A model generated the notes under the pieces. That model searched no databases, was not told the origin of the DNA, and saw nothing but the letters and a program-made list of their open reading frames with translations. Made by a program: the position numbers and the translations under genes. Below, piece after piece: positions 7,315 through 16,974 of a DNA stretch of 64,000 nucleotides. How positions within the stretch are numbered: the first letter of the stretch is position 1; each line of letters opens with the position of its first letter. This DNA comes from Penaeicola halotolerans (GTDB taxonomy: Bacteria; Bacteroidota; Bacteroidia; Cytophagales; Cyclobacteriaceae): assembly GCF_016464625.1 (NCBI RefSeq), contig NZ_JAEAGO010000001.1:186001-250000 (forward strand), given 5' to 3'.

Positions 7315-7704
7315 TCAAACAATGTTTCTAGGGGGAGGAGAGGGGATGTCTTCAGGAAATAGCTCGTACAAGTCTATATGAAAACTATTGAGTTTAGCGA
7401 AAGCATGAAGACTAGGGAATTTTAGAGGAGAATCAAGCTGATGCCAAGCTAAAGTCCATTTAAGGGGAGTATTTTTTCTTTTTTCGTGAGGGATTTCAGT
7501 GTCTGGAATGGTGTCATCCTCCATCTCCATGAAGTATTCTAATGCTAATTCTACCAAGTTGTCGACAGGATCTACGTGTCCTATAACTTCTTGCGTGATA
7601 TATTTGGATTCATAATAGTAGAAGCTAGCAGCGATATTCAAAAAATGAATCGCTAAGAACAAACTGACTAGTCTTCTCGATATAGAAATCTTAGCATTTG
7701 ACAT
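7315..7704 (-). CDS. Unknown small protein with N-terminal membrane anchor
   Basis: A 129-residue protein with a hydrophobic segment at about residues 11-28 after a basic N-terminus (SISRRLVS), and a mature domain with no recognised family. The body includes an acidic patch (EYFMEMEDDTIPDTEIP) and a proline-rich end (PEDIPSPPPRN). It begins one base after the stop codon of the upstream lipoprotein gene, so the pair must be translated together. No catalytic motif is seen. It may be a membrane-anchored partner of the lipoprotein. Confidence 0.5.
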   Translation of the reverse strand: MSNAKISISRRLVSLFLAIHFLNIAASFYYYESKYITQEVIGHVDPVDNLVELALEYFMEMEDDTIPDTEIPHEKRKNTPLKWTLAWHQLDSPLKFPSLHAFAKLNSFHIDLYELFPEDIPSPPPRNIV

Positions 7705-7705
7705 T

Positions 7706-8173
7706 TTATTCAGCTAATAGCCAAGCAAAAACCTTCCATTCATTTGAATCATTTAGACGAAGAATCGCCTGAAAAGTTTGTGAATCACTACTGTAATAGT
7801 GTAATTTTATTTTTACCGAAATGTCACCTTTGTCTGCCCCTATGATAGCAAGTGGGCCTTCAAGTCCTCTAGTCAATGTATCTTGAGCGATAATCTCCGT
7901 AGATTTGATAATGGTAAGGTCTTCTTCCAAGCCAAATAGCACTTCATCACTTAGCGCGTATCTTTGTAGTCGCTCGTTGGCACCCTCTGACAGTGCATGT
8001 GCAAAAGAGTCCACTACTGACAATGGATTAGCCATGACATTTATTTCTGGCTCTGGGATCTTTACTTCTGCCTCAAATGATTGCGAGACTTGTTCACTAG
8101 GAGGAGTGCTACAGCCTACTACGATCAGTAGTATCAATGTCACTGATGACATGATAAATTGGAAATACTTCAT
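7706..8173 (-). CDS. Unknown lipoprotein
   Basis: A 155-residue lipoprotein. The signal sequence ends at VVGCSTPPS, a good lipobox. The mature part holds a helical segment (SVVDSFAHALSEGANERLQR) and then a strand-rich end (DISVKIKLHYYSSD, FQAILRLNDSNEWKVFAWLLAE). This helix-then-sheet pattern resembles NTF2-like or DUF4019-like small domains, but the match is only by shape. The gene lies one base from the next gene downstream and 26 bases after the SGNH hydrolase gene. Confidence 0.6.
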   Translation of the reverse strand: MKYFQFIMSSVTLILLIVVGCSTPPSEQVSQSFEAEVKIPEPEINVMANPLSVVDSFAHALSEGANERLQRYALSDEVLFGLEEDLTIIKSTEIIAQDTLTRGLEGPLAIIGADKGDISVKIKLHYYSSDSQTFQAILRLNDSNEWKVFAWLLAE

Positions 8174-8199
8174 ATTTCAGAAACGTGCTTAAAGTACCT

Positions 8200-8868
8200 T
8201 TATTTTAACCTAGCTTCCACCAAAGGCAAAAGACTTTTAGCCCAATGCTTGTAGATTTTTCCAGATGGGTGGAGTCCGTCAGAGGCCAGTGCATTCTTTT
8301 TGTCGCCCTCAAGTCTGTAATGTTCTGTAATGTCAGTATAGCTTACATCATACTTCGCGCAAATTTCCATTTTGATTTGGTTAAAAGAATCTATAGCCAT
8401 CCCTACATCGGTAGAGTTGACTCCTTTTTTCTCGGCAAAAGGAGTGATGCCCCAATCTGGAATAGATACTACGAATACCCTAGAAGCATCTCCAGCAGCA
8501 AACTTTATAGCTGTTTGTAAAAGCTGCTCAAATTCCTCTGCGTAATTTTCTAGAGATCGACCTCTGTATTGATTATTGACACCTATGAGTAAGGTGACCA
8601 AGTCATAAGTTCCTTCAGGTTTTCTGATACTAATTCCTTCCATCAACTCGTCAGTAGTCCATCCAGTGCGTGCCACTATCACTGGAGCGCTAATAGCGAT
8701 ATTTTTTTTGACCAACATTTGTTGAAGTTGAACAGGAAATCGATCCTGTGCTTCTACTAATTCTCCGATCGTATAAGAGTCTCCAAGCGCTAAAAATTTC
8801 AAATCTTGAGCTTTTGTGTTTATGGACATAGCAAAAAGGGTAAAAATGACAAGGTAGATGCTTTTCAT
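8200..8868 (-). CDS. Exported SGNH/GDSL-type esterase
   Basis: A 222-residue protein from the ATG at 8868. It begins with a signal peptide (KSIYLVIFTLFAMSINTKAQ); a longer frame from 8916 would add residues ahead of the signal and is less likely. The SGNH blocks are all present: block I ALGDSYTIGE with the nucleophile Ser, an RTGWTTDEL stretch with the block II glycine, block III LLIGVNNQYRG with the Asn, and block V DGLHPSG with the Asp-His pair. It therefore hydrolyses an ester in the periplasm, such as an acyl lipid or acetylated sugar; the substrate is unknown. Confidence 0.88.
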   Translation of the reverse strand: MKSIYLVIFTLFAMSINTKAQDLKFLALGDSYTIGELVEAQDRFPVQLQQMLVKKNIAISAPVIVARTGWTTDELMEGISIRKPEGTYDLVTLLIGVNNQYRGRSLENYAEEFEQLLQTAIKFAAGDASRVFVVSIPDWGITPFAEKKGVNSTDVGMAIDSFNQIKMEICAKYDVSYTDITEHYRLEGDKKNALASDGLHPSGKIYKHWAKSLLPLVEARLK

Positions 8869-8947
8869 GAGTGAGTTATTTATACTCGAAAATAAGCATT
8901 TGTTTGATAGCATCAATACAAATAGAAAAAGCTAATATCTCTAGGGT

Positions 8948-9577
8948 CTAAGATATAATGGCTTTTGGAGTTTTGATTTTTCGCTTCACTTGAGTGGAGG
9001 CTTCTGATTCTTTTTTCATTCTCTTGGGACCATACCAAAGCCAAAAACCTGTAATGGTAAATACCAATAATGCTATACCTGTCAGTGTACTGTAGAATAA
9101 TTTGAAATAGCCATTAGGAATACCTAGCTCATTGTCAACAAGCGACCCATCATGAAGCGATTCTATCCAATCAGCTCTCCTAGGACCTATACTGAGAACT
9201 GCTCCAGTACTAGCATCAAGTTGAATTTCTTGGATATGCTCTTTAAAGATAAACTTGGCAATTCCGTCAGCTGGCCTATAATCAATACGATCAAGTTCAA
9301 GAGACAATTTTGGGTCAAATGCTTTTTTGGCAGTGATCAGTGCGATTTCTTGAAGTGCTGCTACAGGCATAAAATCTTTCGCGTCAGCACTGATACCACT
9401 TTTAGTGTTTGGCATGATGTATTCTGCGCTGTGTTTTTTCCATCCTAATAGGACTGCAGTAATCGCAATAATAAAGAAAAACATAAACAGAAAAGCTCCC
9501 GTATATCGGTGTACTTTCCTAAAAATACGTAAAGTCTGTGCTTGGTTTTGACGTTTTAATTGACTCATTGGAGACAA
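8948..9577 (-). CDS. PepSY-domain membrane protein
   Basis: A 209-residue protein with two membrane helices, about residues 26-46 and 160-184, enclosing a periplasmic PepSY-like domain. The start RIFRKVHRYTGAFLFMFFFI is the standard opening of PepSY-associated TM proteins, where the histidine in the first helix region may bind haem or metal. ITGFWLWYGPKRMKK ends the second helix. Many members accompany siderophore or iron uptake, others are ferric reductases; here no receptor is adjacent, so the role stays open. The gene is 63 bases after the DCC-family gene. Confidence 0.8.
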   Translation of the reverse strand: MSPMSQLKRQNQAQTLRIFRKVHRYTGAFLFMFFFIIAITAVLLGWKKHSAEYIMPNTKSGISADAKDFMPVAALQEIALITAKKAFDPKLSLELDRIDYRPADGIAKFIFKEHIQEIQLDASTGAVLSIGPRRADWIESLHDGSLVDNELGIPNGYFKLFYSTLTGIALLVFTITGFWLWYGPKRMKKESEASTQVKRKIKTPKAIIS

Positions 9578-9640
9578 TATCTTAAAATACTTTTGACTCT
9601 AGCTAAACTTTTTGATTAGTGGTGTTTTGTCAGGTTGTAC

Positions 9641-10042
9641 TTACAAAAATCTAGCTTTAAGCTCAGGTGTAGGCATTCTGCACTGATCCCTTTTTCCAAA
9701 CCATTTATATCTGTTTCTAGCGATCCAGTCGTAGATGGGATTTCTGATAAAAGGAGGAATGATGATCAAGCCATAGAGCAAAGGCCATGCTCCACTAAGC
9801 TTTTTGGCAATTCGAAGTGCTCCAGTACTTTTAGTAAAGACTTTGCCATTTTCAATCAATACTAATGAATCCAAAAAAGCCCGATCGATCTGGTATTGCT
9901 CTAGTAAGGCTGCTCCTTCATCACTTTGAAGTGCTCCAAGCTTAAAGTATGCTTTAGGATCATGATCGATGATAAAATTGATGGCGCCATTGCACAAATT
10001 GCAGACACCATCAAAGAGGATTATGGCCTTTCTATTTGTCAT
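9641..10042 (-). CDS. DCC-family thiol-disulfide oxidoreductase (DUF393)
   Basis: A 133-residue protein with the family signature near the N-terminus, FDGVCNLCNGAINFIIDHD, where DGxCxxC gives the name DCC. The rest (FKLGALQSDEGAALL, STGALRIAKKLSGAWPLLYG, RYKWFGKRDQCRMP) fits the family well. Members have a thioredoxin-like fold and are presumed redox enzymes; the true reaction is not established. Its ATG overlaps the stop region of the upstream T9SS gene by four bases, so the two are coupled, which is odd for a surface protein and a cytosolic oxidoreductase. Confidence 0.88.
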   Translation of the reverse strand: MTNRKAIILFDGVCNLCNGAINFIIDHDPKAYFKLGALQSDEGAALLEQYQIDRAFLDSLVLIENGKVFTKSTGALRIAKKLSGAWPLLYGLIIIPPFIRNPIYDWIARNRYKWFGKRDQCRMPTPELKARFL

Positions 10043-12834
10043 TTGATGAGTTGTACAGAGCCTTTGAGTTTGGACACTCTTCTGCTAGGATCTAAGACAT
10101 CAAATATGACCGTAGCATCATAATAATAGGTGCCTGCAGATAGTTCCTTACCATTTTTATTTCTGCCATCCCAGTTGATGAAGATGTTGTTCTCAGGACT
10201 ATCTTCTAAAGAATTGTATGCAAAAACTTCCGTACCCCATCTGTCATAAATCCTGATTTCTACAGACTCTACAAATCTTGGACATCTACTAGCAGGCTCG
10301 TCATAAGCTTGGAAAGTATCATTGGCATTGTCTCCATTTGGAGTAAAGGCATTAGGGAGTTCATAGTAAGGACAGTTGTCATTGCAGATGATGTTGCTAA
10401 ACTCACTTTCATTACCTGATCTATCTACTGCTGTGATTCTGTAGCAGCCTTTGAGAGAATTGAGATTTCTATGAACAAAGGTAGTAGTGGTCGTCTCACC
10501 GACTAAAGTGAACTCACCATCTTGGCCATTTTCGTTAAAATAGATGCGATAAATTCTGACATCATCATTGTCACAGTTAGGATCACTGACTCTATCCCAA
10601 GTGATGGTATTAGAGAAGTCACTAAATCCACATGGTCTACCAGCGATGAAATCCTCACAGCTTTGCAAGCTAGCCAACTCGATCGTAGGAGCACATGGTG
10701 CTTCCTCATCGTTTGGTTGAGCACAAAGTATCTGTGATTTATTCAAAAGCGGAGCGGGGAGTTTGTCACTGCCATAGGCTCCTTGCGTTTCTACATAGTA
10801 GCAATAGGCGAGATCTATGTCTAAAGGTGTATCATTAAATGAGCCATCATCTAGATAGATAAATCCATTTTCAAGGACATTGACACTGTCGATAAGCACG
10901 AAGGTAGTCTCATCCTGAGCTGCGGCATCTGCTCTATTTCTGTAGATATAGTGAACTGGGAATTCCTGCACTAAATTTGACCAAGGTACATCTGCCTCCC
11001 AAGTCAGCTCGATACCGCCTACCAATGTCTGGGCATCTAATCGTACAGAAGAAGCTTTAGATGAACTGTCTACAAGTGTATTATTAGCATCGTAGAATCG
11101 GATCATGTAATTGTAAATCTCATCCTCTGTATTGAGTCCTAGATCTGTATAGGTAGTGTCAGAAGTAGTTGTGAGCACGGTGCTATTAGTATTGCCATCA
11201 AAACCAGTGGCTCGAATGATTTCATACGTGTATGGCCCAGGGAATTGGGTAGCATCTATCTCAAATGGAGAGGTCCAGCGTACAAATATCTCACCAGCAG
11301 ACTCTGAAGTATTTTCAATGCTTACATTGGTGATCACAGGGGCATCTATAGGCAGGGTCGCACATGCTTCGAGAGAGACTTTACTTTCTCCACCTCTTGG
11401 CTGAGGAAATACCGCTACGAGCCTATAGCAATAAGTATTTCCTGGAGAGAGTTTTTCTCCAGCATTGTCATCGAGATAAGTGCGCTGACTAATAGGTACG
11501 ATATCTACTAGCTCATATCCTGCACCATCTCTGATACCAGTCTCACAATCATCGGGAGTATAGTCAAAGCTATTGATCCTTCTCCAGATTTGCATCGAAG
11601 AGGCAGTCGTCTGGCAGGCATAGTCATCCCAGTTGAGCTCGATGGCTCTCTCTGGTGCTACATCTGCTGTAAGTCCAGTAGGAGGAGGGCCTATGACGGT
11701 GATCTGCCAAGTTTGTATATCTACAAGTGCTGGCCCAGATCCAGGATTGTCAGTAATTTTGACTCGCACTTGATATGGGCGCTCTCTCACATGCGTGCAG
11801 TTGGTCTGCCAGCTGAAATTCACGATCCCTGGCTGAGGTTGAAACTCTGGCGGAAATGGTGTGTAAGTAGCTGGTGAAGAGGATATTTCTATAGGGTCAC
11901 CAAAAATTTCAATGAGAACGTCATCCCCATCTACATCTATTCCTTGGATAATGGCTTCCAGATTAGTACCTGCCACCACACAGGTATCAGGAGGTAGGAT
12001 GAGCTCAGGCCTATTGTTGTCAGTACCTTCTACGATGATCTGCATATCACGCGTCACTTCTCCCAATTTAAACCAATCATCGTTGATTTTTCTCCATTCT
12101 TCTACGATGAAGGCGACATTGAACTGTCCTGCAGTACCAGGAGCATCCCAGATCAAATCTCCGAAAATAGGATCAATAAAATAAAGTGCAGGAGGGGTGC
12201 CATCTTCTTGACTTGAGCTGAATTCGGCTACATTAGGATCTCTGTAGTTATCTACAAATCTGCCAGCATTTTGCTTGGGTACTTCTAGTCTGTAAGCTAG
12301 ACTATCTCCATCAGGATCATAGGCTCCTGGATTGTGGATGTAGCGAACGCCTATGGCAGCATTGTCCACAGGAGGAATAGTGAGTACAGGAGAATTGTTG
12401 ATGCCAAAAAATGGATCGATCGATAGCTTAGTCTCAACGTAAAACGGTGTATTGACTGAGTTAGCCATATTGAGTGTTCTTTCATTTCTATTGAACTCTC
12501 TAAAGCCAATCACATAGTCACCAGGACCTTGAAAAGTATGAGTGACTACAAACGAATTGATGGCTACCCCATTGCCAAGGTCTTGAGTAAATGAAAAGTC
12601 TGTTCCAGTTCTCAGTGCTTGAATACGCCCATCACCAAAATTGATGTCTCCATCTCCGGCTTCTACAGGAGAGCTAGTATCTGTATAGAGTGTGACTGTA
12701 AACTCAAAAGTCAATGTTTGCAGAGAAGTTCTTCTAGCGATGATCTCTCCTGCCCTGATGTGTGTAGCCCATGTATAGCTCAATCCCAAAATCAGAATTG
12801 AAAACAAGAACGAAACAAGTAATTTAGTTTTCAT
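10039..12834 (-). CDS. Large T9SS type B cargo protein with fibronectin-like domains
   Basis: A 931-residue exported protein from the ATG at 12834 (KTKLLVSFLFSILILGLSYTWATH signal region; the frame extends further upstream to 12939 but that part reads as leader). The N-terminal third has a PKD-like or cadherin-like stretch (TFQGPGDYVIGFREFNRNER) and phrases such as GAYDPDGDSLAYRL. The middle holds several Fn3-like repeats. The C-terminus has the gliding-motility-associated signature PNAFTPNGDNANDTFQ, IRIYDRWGTEVF and NGKELSAGTYYYDATV, the type B sorting domain used by the type IX system. It is thus secreted and fixed to the cell surface, probably for adhesion. No enzyme domain is seen. Confidence 0.88.
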   Translation of the reverse strand: MKTKLLVSFLFSILILGLSYTWATHIRAGEIIARRTSLQTLTFEFTVTLYTDTSSPVEAGDGDINFGDGRIQALRTGTDFSFTQDLGNGVAINSFVVTHTFQGPGDYVIGFREFNRNERTLNMANSVNTPFYVETKLSIDPFFGINNSPVLTIPPVDNAAIGVRYIHNPGAYDPDGDSLAYRLEVPKQNAGRFVDNYRDPNVAEFSSSQEDGTPPALYFIDPIFGDLIWDAPGTAGQFNVAFIVEEWRKINDDWFKLGEVTRDMQIIVEGTDNNRPELILPPDTCVVAGTNLEAIIQGIDVDGDDVLIEIFGDPIEISSSPATYTPFPPEFQPQPGIVNFSWQTNCTHVRERPYQVRVKITDNPGSGPALVDIQTWQITVIGPPPTGLTADVAPERAIELNWDDYACQTTASSMQIWRRINSFDYTPDDCETGIRDGAGYELVDIVPISQRTYLDDNAGEKLSPGNTYCYRLVAVFPQPRGGESKVSLEACATLPIDAPVITNVSIENTSESAGEIFVRWTSPFEIDATQFPGPYTYEIIRATGFDGNTNSTVLTTTSDTTYTDLGLNTEDEIYNYMIRFYDANNTLVDSSSKASSVRLDAQTLVGGIELTWEADVPWSNLVQEFPVHYIYRNRADAAAQDETTFVLIDSVNVLENGFIYLDDGSFNDTPLDIDLAYCYYVETQGAYGSDKLPAPLLNKSQILCAQPNDEEAPCAPTIELASLQSCEDFIAGRPCGFSDFSNTITWDRVSDPNCDNDDVRIYRIYFNENGQDGEFTLVGETTTTTFVHRNLNSLKGCYRITAVDRSGNESEFSNIICNDNCPYYELPNAFTPNGDNANDTFQAYDEPASRCPRFVESVEIRIYDRWGTEVFAYNSLEDSPENNIFINWDGRNKNGKELSAGTYYYDATVIFDVLDPSRRVSKLKGSVQLIK

Positions 12835-13052
12835 TGAAATATTTGTTAAAAGCTTTCTAAACGGTGTTTTTTCGCCATTTTCAGCTTTGTTTTTCAGATG
12901 GTTTGGTAGTCTAGTGAAGACAAAACGAAATCGATACATTCATTGCTACACTATTCTGCTACTAATATCAAGTTTTTATTCTGTACGTCAAACAATAAAA
13001 CACGACAAGCTGTTATGAAATCACTTAAAATGACAGGATTTAAGTAATTTTC

Positions 13053-13090
13053 GCTAGCCTATTTAGAATGTATTAAAATAGCAGGCTAGC
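13053..13090. repeat. Inverted repeat upstream of the sdh promoter
   Basis: GCTAGCCTATTT (13053-13064) pairs with AAATAGCAGGCTAGC (13076-13090): seven plus five pairs with a three-base bulge and an 11-base loop. It ends 12 bases before the TTG of the sdh promoter and no gene ends here, so it is more likely an operator than a terminator. Confidence 0.5.
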
Positions 13091-13101
13091 ATTTGAAAAT
13101 A

Positions 13102-13132
13102 TTGTTTGCTAGAGGTTTCGAACGTAAATTTG
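13102..13132 (+). promoter_or_regulatory. Promoter of the sdhCAB operon
   Basis: TTG at 13102-13104, 20 bases, then TAAATTTG at 13125-13132, which fits the Bacteroidota pattern TTG-N17-23-TAnnTTTG. It sits about 50 bases ahead of the ATG at 13183 and lies inside any longer sdhC frame, which argues for that ATG. Confidence 0.6.
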
Positions 13133-13182
13133 GCGAGCAAGTTCAATACTTAAATCAAACTATTTTAACTAATAAAGCACAT

Positions 13183-13869
13183 ATGAGTTGGGTAACTAAA
13201 ACCTTAAACAGCACACTTGGCCGCAAATTATTGATGGCACTCACTGGATTATTTCTAATTCTGTTCTTAGTAGTTCACTTAGCAGGTAATCTTCAGTTAT
13301 TACTCCCTGACGGTGGGGAAGCATTTAATAAGTATGCAGCCACTATGGCAAGCAATCCTTTCATCAAAGTAGTGTCTATCGGAAATTTTGCATTCATCCT
13401 CATTCACGTCATTTATTCTATCATTCTCTCTAGGCATAATAAGAAGTCTAGACCTGTAGAATATGCTGTTTCTAAAGCATCTACTAATAGCGTATGGGCA
13501 TCTAGAAACATGGGGATTTTAGGTACAGTTATTTTGATTTTCCTCTTAGTTCACTTGAAAGGTTTCTATTACGAAGTGAAGTTTGGAAGTACTCCGATGG
13601 TATCATACGAGGGTGTAGAATTCAAAGATGTGTATGCGATAGTAGCTACTGCATACAGCAATATTCTATATGTAGCATTTTACGTGATTTGCATGGGATT
13701 CTTGAGTTTTCACTTGAGTCATGGATTTGCAAGTGCTTTCCAAACATTAGGATTGAATCACAAAAAGTACACACCGGCTATCCAGTTCGTTGGTAGGTTA
13801 TTCTCTATTGTAGTACCAGCCTTGTTTGCTTTGATTCCAGTTTACATGTATTTCACTATTCAGTCATAA
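13183..13869 (+). CDS. sdhC: Succinate dehydrogenase cytochrome b subunit (b558 type)
   Basis: A 228-residue membrane protein with five predicted helices, matching the single-subunit diheme cytochrome b558 anchor found in Bacteroidota and Bacillus. Characteristic phrases are [20 protein letters not shown] with HLAGNL, a [17 protein letters not shown] helix, [14 protein letters not shown] and [20 protein letters not shown]; the histidines in these helices are the likely haem ligands. It binds the flavoprotein and iron-sulfur subunits to the membrane and passes electrons to menaquinone. The ATG at 13183 is preferred; a TTG-led extension to 13093 would cover the promoter. First gene of sdhCAB. 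Confidence 0.95.
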   Translation: MSWVTKTLNSTLGRKLLMALTGLFLILFLVVHLAGNLQLLLPDGGEAFNKYAATMASNPFIKVVSIGNFAFILIHVIYSIILSRHNKKSRPVEYAVSKASTNSVWASRNMGILGTVILIFLLVHLKGFYYEVKFGSTPMVSYEGVEFKDVYAIVATAYSNILYVAFYVICMGFLSFHLSHGFASAFQTLGLNHKKYTPAIQFVGRLFSIVVPALFALIPVYMYFTIQS

Positions 13870-13883
13870 AAGTATCTATTGAT

Positions 13884-15818
13884 ATGCATTTAGATAATAA
13901 AGTTCCAGCAGGCCCACTAGCCGAAAAGTGGACCAAACATAAATTCAACTCAAAGTTGGTGAACCCTGCCAACAAGAGAAAATATGATGTGATCGTAGTC
14001 GGTACAGGTCTAGCGGGTGCTTCTGCAGCTGCTTCACTTGGTGAGCTAGGCTACAATGTAAAAGCCTTTTGCTTCCAAGATAGTCCTAGAAGGGCGCACT
14101 CGATCGCAGCTCAAGGGGGTATCAATGCCGCTAAAAACTATCAAAATGATGGTGATAGTGTCTTTAGACTTTTTTACGATACGATCAAAGGTGGTGACTA
14201 CAGAGCGAGAGAAGCTAACGTCTACAGATTAGCAGAGGTATCTGTCAACATCATCGATCAGTGCGTGGCTCAAGGTGTTCCTTTTGCCCGTGAATATGGT
14301 GGACTTTTGGCTAATAGGTCATTTGGTGGTGCGCAAGTATCACGTACCTTTTATGCAAGAGGCCAAACTGGACAGCAGCTATTGTTAGGTGCTTACTCGG
14401 CATTGAGCCGTCAAGTTGCCAATGGTAAAGTGAAGCTTTATCCTAGAACGGAGATGCTAGACCTAGTGAAAGTAGATGGTAAAGCGAGAGGTATCGTCAC
14501 TAGAAACATCATCACAGGAGCTATTGAATCACATTCTGCACATGCAGTGCTATTATGTACTGGTGGATATGGTAACGTATTCTTCCTTTCTACCAATGCA
14601 ATGGGTTCAAATGTGACTGCTGCTTGGAGAGCGCACAAAAAGGGTGCTTTGATGGCCAATCCATGCTTTACACAGATTCACCCTACTTGTATTCCTGTAT
14701 CAGGAGATCACCAGTCTAAATTGACACTCATGTCTGAGTCACTTAGAAATGATGGTAGAGTATGGGTGCCTGCTACTGTAGAGACAGCTGAAAAACTCAG
14801 AAAAGGAGAAATACTTCCTAGCGATATCAAAGAAGAGGATAGAGATTATTTCTTAGAGAGAAAATATCCATCATTTGGTAACCTAGTGCCTAGAGACGTA
14901 GCCTCTAGAAATGCTAAATATGTCTGTGATGAAGGCAGAGGAGTCAATGAAACTGGCGAGGCTGTTTTCCTAGATTTCCGTGATGCTATCAAGCGTGATG
15001 GAGAAGACACTATCAAAGCTAAATATGGTAACTTGTTTGATATGTACATGCAGATCACTGGTGATAATCCATACAAGCAGCCTATGATGATCTATCCAGC
15101 CGTACATTACACAATGGGTGGACTTTGGGTCGATTACAACTTGATGACAACTGTCCCGGGTCTTTATGCACTAGGAGAGGCTAACTTCTCTGACCATGGT
15201 GCTAACAGATTAGGTGCTTCGGCTTTGATGCAAGGTCTGGCAGATGGATATTTCGTAGCACCTTATACCATTGGTGATTATCTAGCTACGATGCCTTATG
15301 AGAAAATATCTACTGATCATGAGGAATTCAAAAAGGCAGAAGCTGATGTAAAAGAGAAAATAGATAGACTCATCAGTATCAAAGGAACTAAGTCAGTAGA
15401 TCACTTCCACAAGAAATTAGGTAAAATCATGTGGGAATATTGTGGTATGGCTAGAACTGCTGAAGGCTTGAAAAAAGCTAAAGTGATGATTCAAGAATTA
15501 AGAGCAGAATTCTGGAAAGATGTCAGAGTCATCGGTACTAATGAAGAACTCAATCAGTCGCTGGAAAAAGCTAACAGAGTAGCTGATTTCTTAGAGCTAG
15601 GGGAGTTAATGATAGATGATGCGCTTAATAGAGACGAGTCTTGTGGTGGTCACTTCCGTGAGGAGTTCCAAACTCCTGAAGGTGAGGCCTTGAGAGATGA
15701 TGAAAACTTCGCATATGTAGCAGCTTGGGAATACACTGGAGATAACAAACCAGAAGTATTGCACAAAGAGGCGCTTGAATTTGAAAATGTCAAATTGACG
15801 CAGAGAAGCTACAAATAA
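13884..15818 (+). CDS. sdhA: Succinate dehydrogenase flavoprotein subunit
   Basis: A 644-residue FAD enzyme. It has the dinucleotide fold [21 protein letters not shown] at about residues 35-55, the FAD-attachment stretch [20 protein letters not shown] with the histidine that carries covalent FAD, and the active-site segment HPTCIP. The capping and substrate region includes [19 protein letters not shown] and [20 protein letters not shown]. It oxidises succinate to fumarate in the TCA cycle and can run in reverse in this b558-type complex. Size and order match Bacteroidota SdhA. Its ATG lies 14 bases after sdhC and its stop 18 bases before sdhB. Confidence 0.97.
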   Translation: MHLDNKVPAGPLAEKWTKHKFNSKLVNPANKRKYDVIVVGTGLAGASAAASLGELGYNVKAFCFQDSPRRAHSIAAQGGINAAKNYQNDGDSVFRLFYDTIKGGDYRAREANVYRLAEVSVNIIDQCVAQGVPFAREYGGLLANRSFGGAQVSRTFYARGQTGQQLLLGAYSALSRQVANGKVKLYPRTEMLDLVKVDGKARGIVTRNIITGAIESHSAHAVLLCTGGYGNVFFLSTNAMGSNVTAAWRAHKKGALMANPCFTQIHPTCIPVSGDHQSKLTLMSESLRNDGRVWVPATVETAEKLRKGEILPSDIKEEDRDYFLERKYPSFGNLVPRDVASRNAKYVCDEGRGVNETGEAVFLDFRDAIKRDGEDTIKAKYGNLFDMYMQITGDNPYKQPMMIYPAVHYTMGGLWVDYNLMTTVPGLYALGEANFSDHGANRLGASALMQGLADGYFVAPYTIGDYLATMPYEKISTDHEEFKKAEADVKEKIDRLISIKGTKSVDHFHKKLGKIMWEYCGMARTAEGLKKAKVMIQELRAEFWKDVRVIGTNEELNQSLEKANRVADFLELGELMIDDALNRDESCGGHFREEFQTPEGEALRDDENFAYVAAWEYTGDNKPEVLHKEALEFENVKLTQRSYK

Positions 15819-15836
15819 TCAAAATCTTAGAAAGCT

Positions 15837-16586
15837 ATGAAACTTACACTTAAAGTCTGGAGACAGAAAAACAATAAAGATAAAGGTGGATTTAAAACGT
15901 ATCCACTTGATGGAATATCTGCAGATATGTCCTTCTTAGAGATGCTAGATGTACTTAATGAGGACCTCAATGAAAAAGGAGAAGATCCTGTACACTTTGA
16001 CCATGACTGTAGAGAAGGTATCTGTGGTATGTGCTCATTGTACATCAATGGTAAACCACACGGTCCTAAGCAGACTACCACTTGTCAACTTCATATGCGT
16101 AGCTTCAGTGATGGAGATACGATCACGATTGAGCCATGGAGAGCTACAGCTTTCCCTGTTCAAAAGGACTTGGTAGTTGATAGATCTGCATTTGATCGTA
16201 TCATTCAGTCAGGGGGTTATGTATCTGTCAATACTGGTGGTGTACCTGATGCCAATGAAATTCCTATTCCTAAGACTATCGCTGATGAGGCATTTGATGC
16301 TGCTACATGTATCGGTTGTGGTGCTTGTGTAGCTGCTTGTAAAAATGCTTCCGCGATGCTTTTCGTATCTGCTAAAGTATCTCAGCTAGCGATGCTTCCA
16401 CAAGGTCAAGTAGAGAGAAAAGAGCGTGTAGAGAAAATGGTCGCTCAGATGGATGCTGAAGGATTTGGTGCTTGTACTAATACAGGTGCTTGCGCTGCAG
16501 AATGCCCTAAAGGTATCAGTTTGACGAACATTGCAAGATTGAACAGAGAGTATTTCTCTGCAATTGTCAGCTCAGAAAATGTCTAA
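15837..16586 (+). CDS. sdhB: Succinate dehydrogenase iron-sulfur subunit
   Basis: A 249-residue protein with an N-terminal plant-type ferredoxin domain ([20 protein letters not shown] and a further cysteine in TTTCQLHMR, the 2Fe-2S ligands). The C-terminal domain has two cysteine clusters, [17 protein letters not shown] and [16 protein letters not shown], for the 4Fe-4S and 3Fe-4S centres. It carries electrons from FAD to the cytochrome b anchor. Third gene of sdhCAB, followed by a perfect terminator. Confidence 0.97.
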   Translation: MKLTLKVWRQKNNKDKGGFKTYPLDGISADMSFLEMLDVLNEDLNEKGEDPVHFDHDCREGICGMCSLYINGKPHGPKQTTTCQLHMRSFSDGDTITIEPWRATAFPVQKDLVVDRSAFDRIIQSGGYVSVNTGGVPDANEIPIPKTIADEAFDAATCIGCGACVAACKNASAMLFVSAKVSQLAMLPQGQVERKERVEKMVAQMDAEGFGACTNTGACAAECPKGISLTNIARLNREYFSAIVSSENV

Positions 16587-16604
16587 TTAATTGATCATAC
16601 TATA

Positions 16605-16641
16605 AAAAAGCGGCTGTCTAATATTAGACAGCCGCTTTTTT
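16605..16641. terminator. Bidirectional terminator between sdhB and the rhodanese gene
   Basis: AAAAGCGGCTGTCTAA and TTAGACAGCCGCTTTT pair perfectly around a two-base centre, with a T-run on both strands. It stops sdhCAB and the minus-strand ddl-rhodanese series. Confidence 0.92.
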
Positions 16642-16660
16642 GTTTCACACTTATGTTTGA

Positions 16661-16969
16661 TTAACCTTGCGCTTCAAATTCTCTTATAGCTAAAATACCA
16701 CCGAGAAGGTTGCGTACTTTAGTGAATCCGTTTTGTTCTAAAAATTTCTTTGCATTTCCACTTCTAGCGCCAGATCTGCAATGCACGATAAACTCTACAT
16801 TTTTATATTCAGCGATTTCGTCAAGTCTGTTTGGTAGTTCTCCAAGCGGGATGTTTTTCACATCGATATTGTCTTCTTCATATTCCCACTCTTCTCTGAC
16901 ATCTATGATGTTCAATTTTTCTTTCTTAGCTAATCGCTCTTTCAATTCTTGTACTGTGATATCTTCCAT
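16661..16969 (-). CDS. Single-domain rhodanese
   Basis: A 102-residue protein that is one rhodanese domain. The active loop is HCRSGARSGNA, with the catalytic cysteine carrying persulfide; the opening VQELKERLAKKEKLNIIDVR and EEWEYEEDNI are the usual first motifs. There is no signal peptide, so it acts in the cytoplasm as a sulfur carrier or sulfurtransferase. It starts five bases after the T9SS gene in the same operon, an unrelated neighbour, and is the last gene before the terminator. Confidence 0.93.
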   Translation of the reverse strand: MEDITVQELKERLAKKEKLNIIDVREEWEYEEDNIDVKNIPLGELPNRLDEIAEYKNVEFIVHCRSGARSGNAKKFLEQNGFTKVRNLLGGILAIREFEAQG

Positions 16970-16974
16970 GTTCT

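Larger units (their letters stand above)
12835..13182. other. Divergent intergenic region between the T9SS gene and sdhC
   Basis: Contains the sdh promoter and a marked inverted repeat, both listed separately. The part nearer 12835-13050 shows no gene. I could not assign a promoter for the T9SS gene with confidence. Confidence 0.5.

Noticed and set aside
13093-13182. N-terminal extension of sdhC from a TTG
   Set aside because: The extension would overlap the sdh promoter and has no SdhC similarity; the ATG at 13183 fits the family length.
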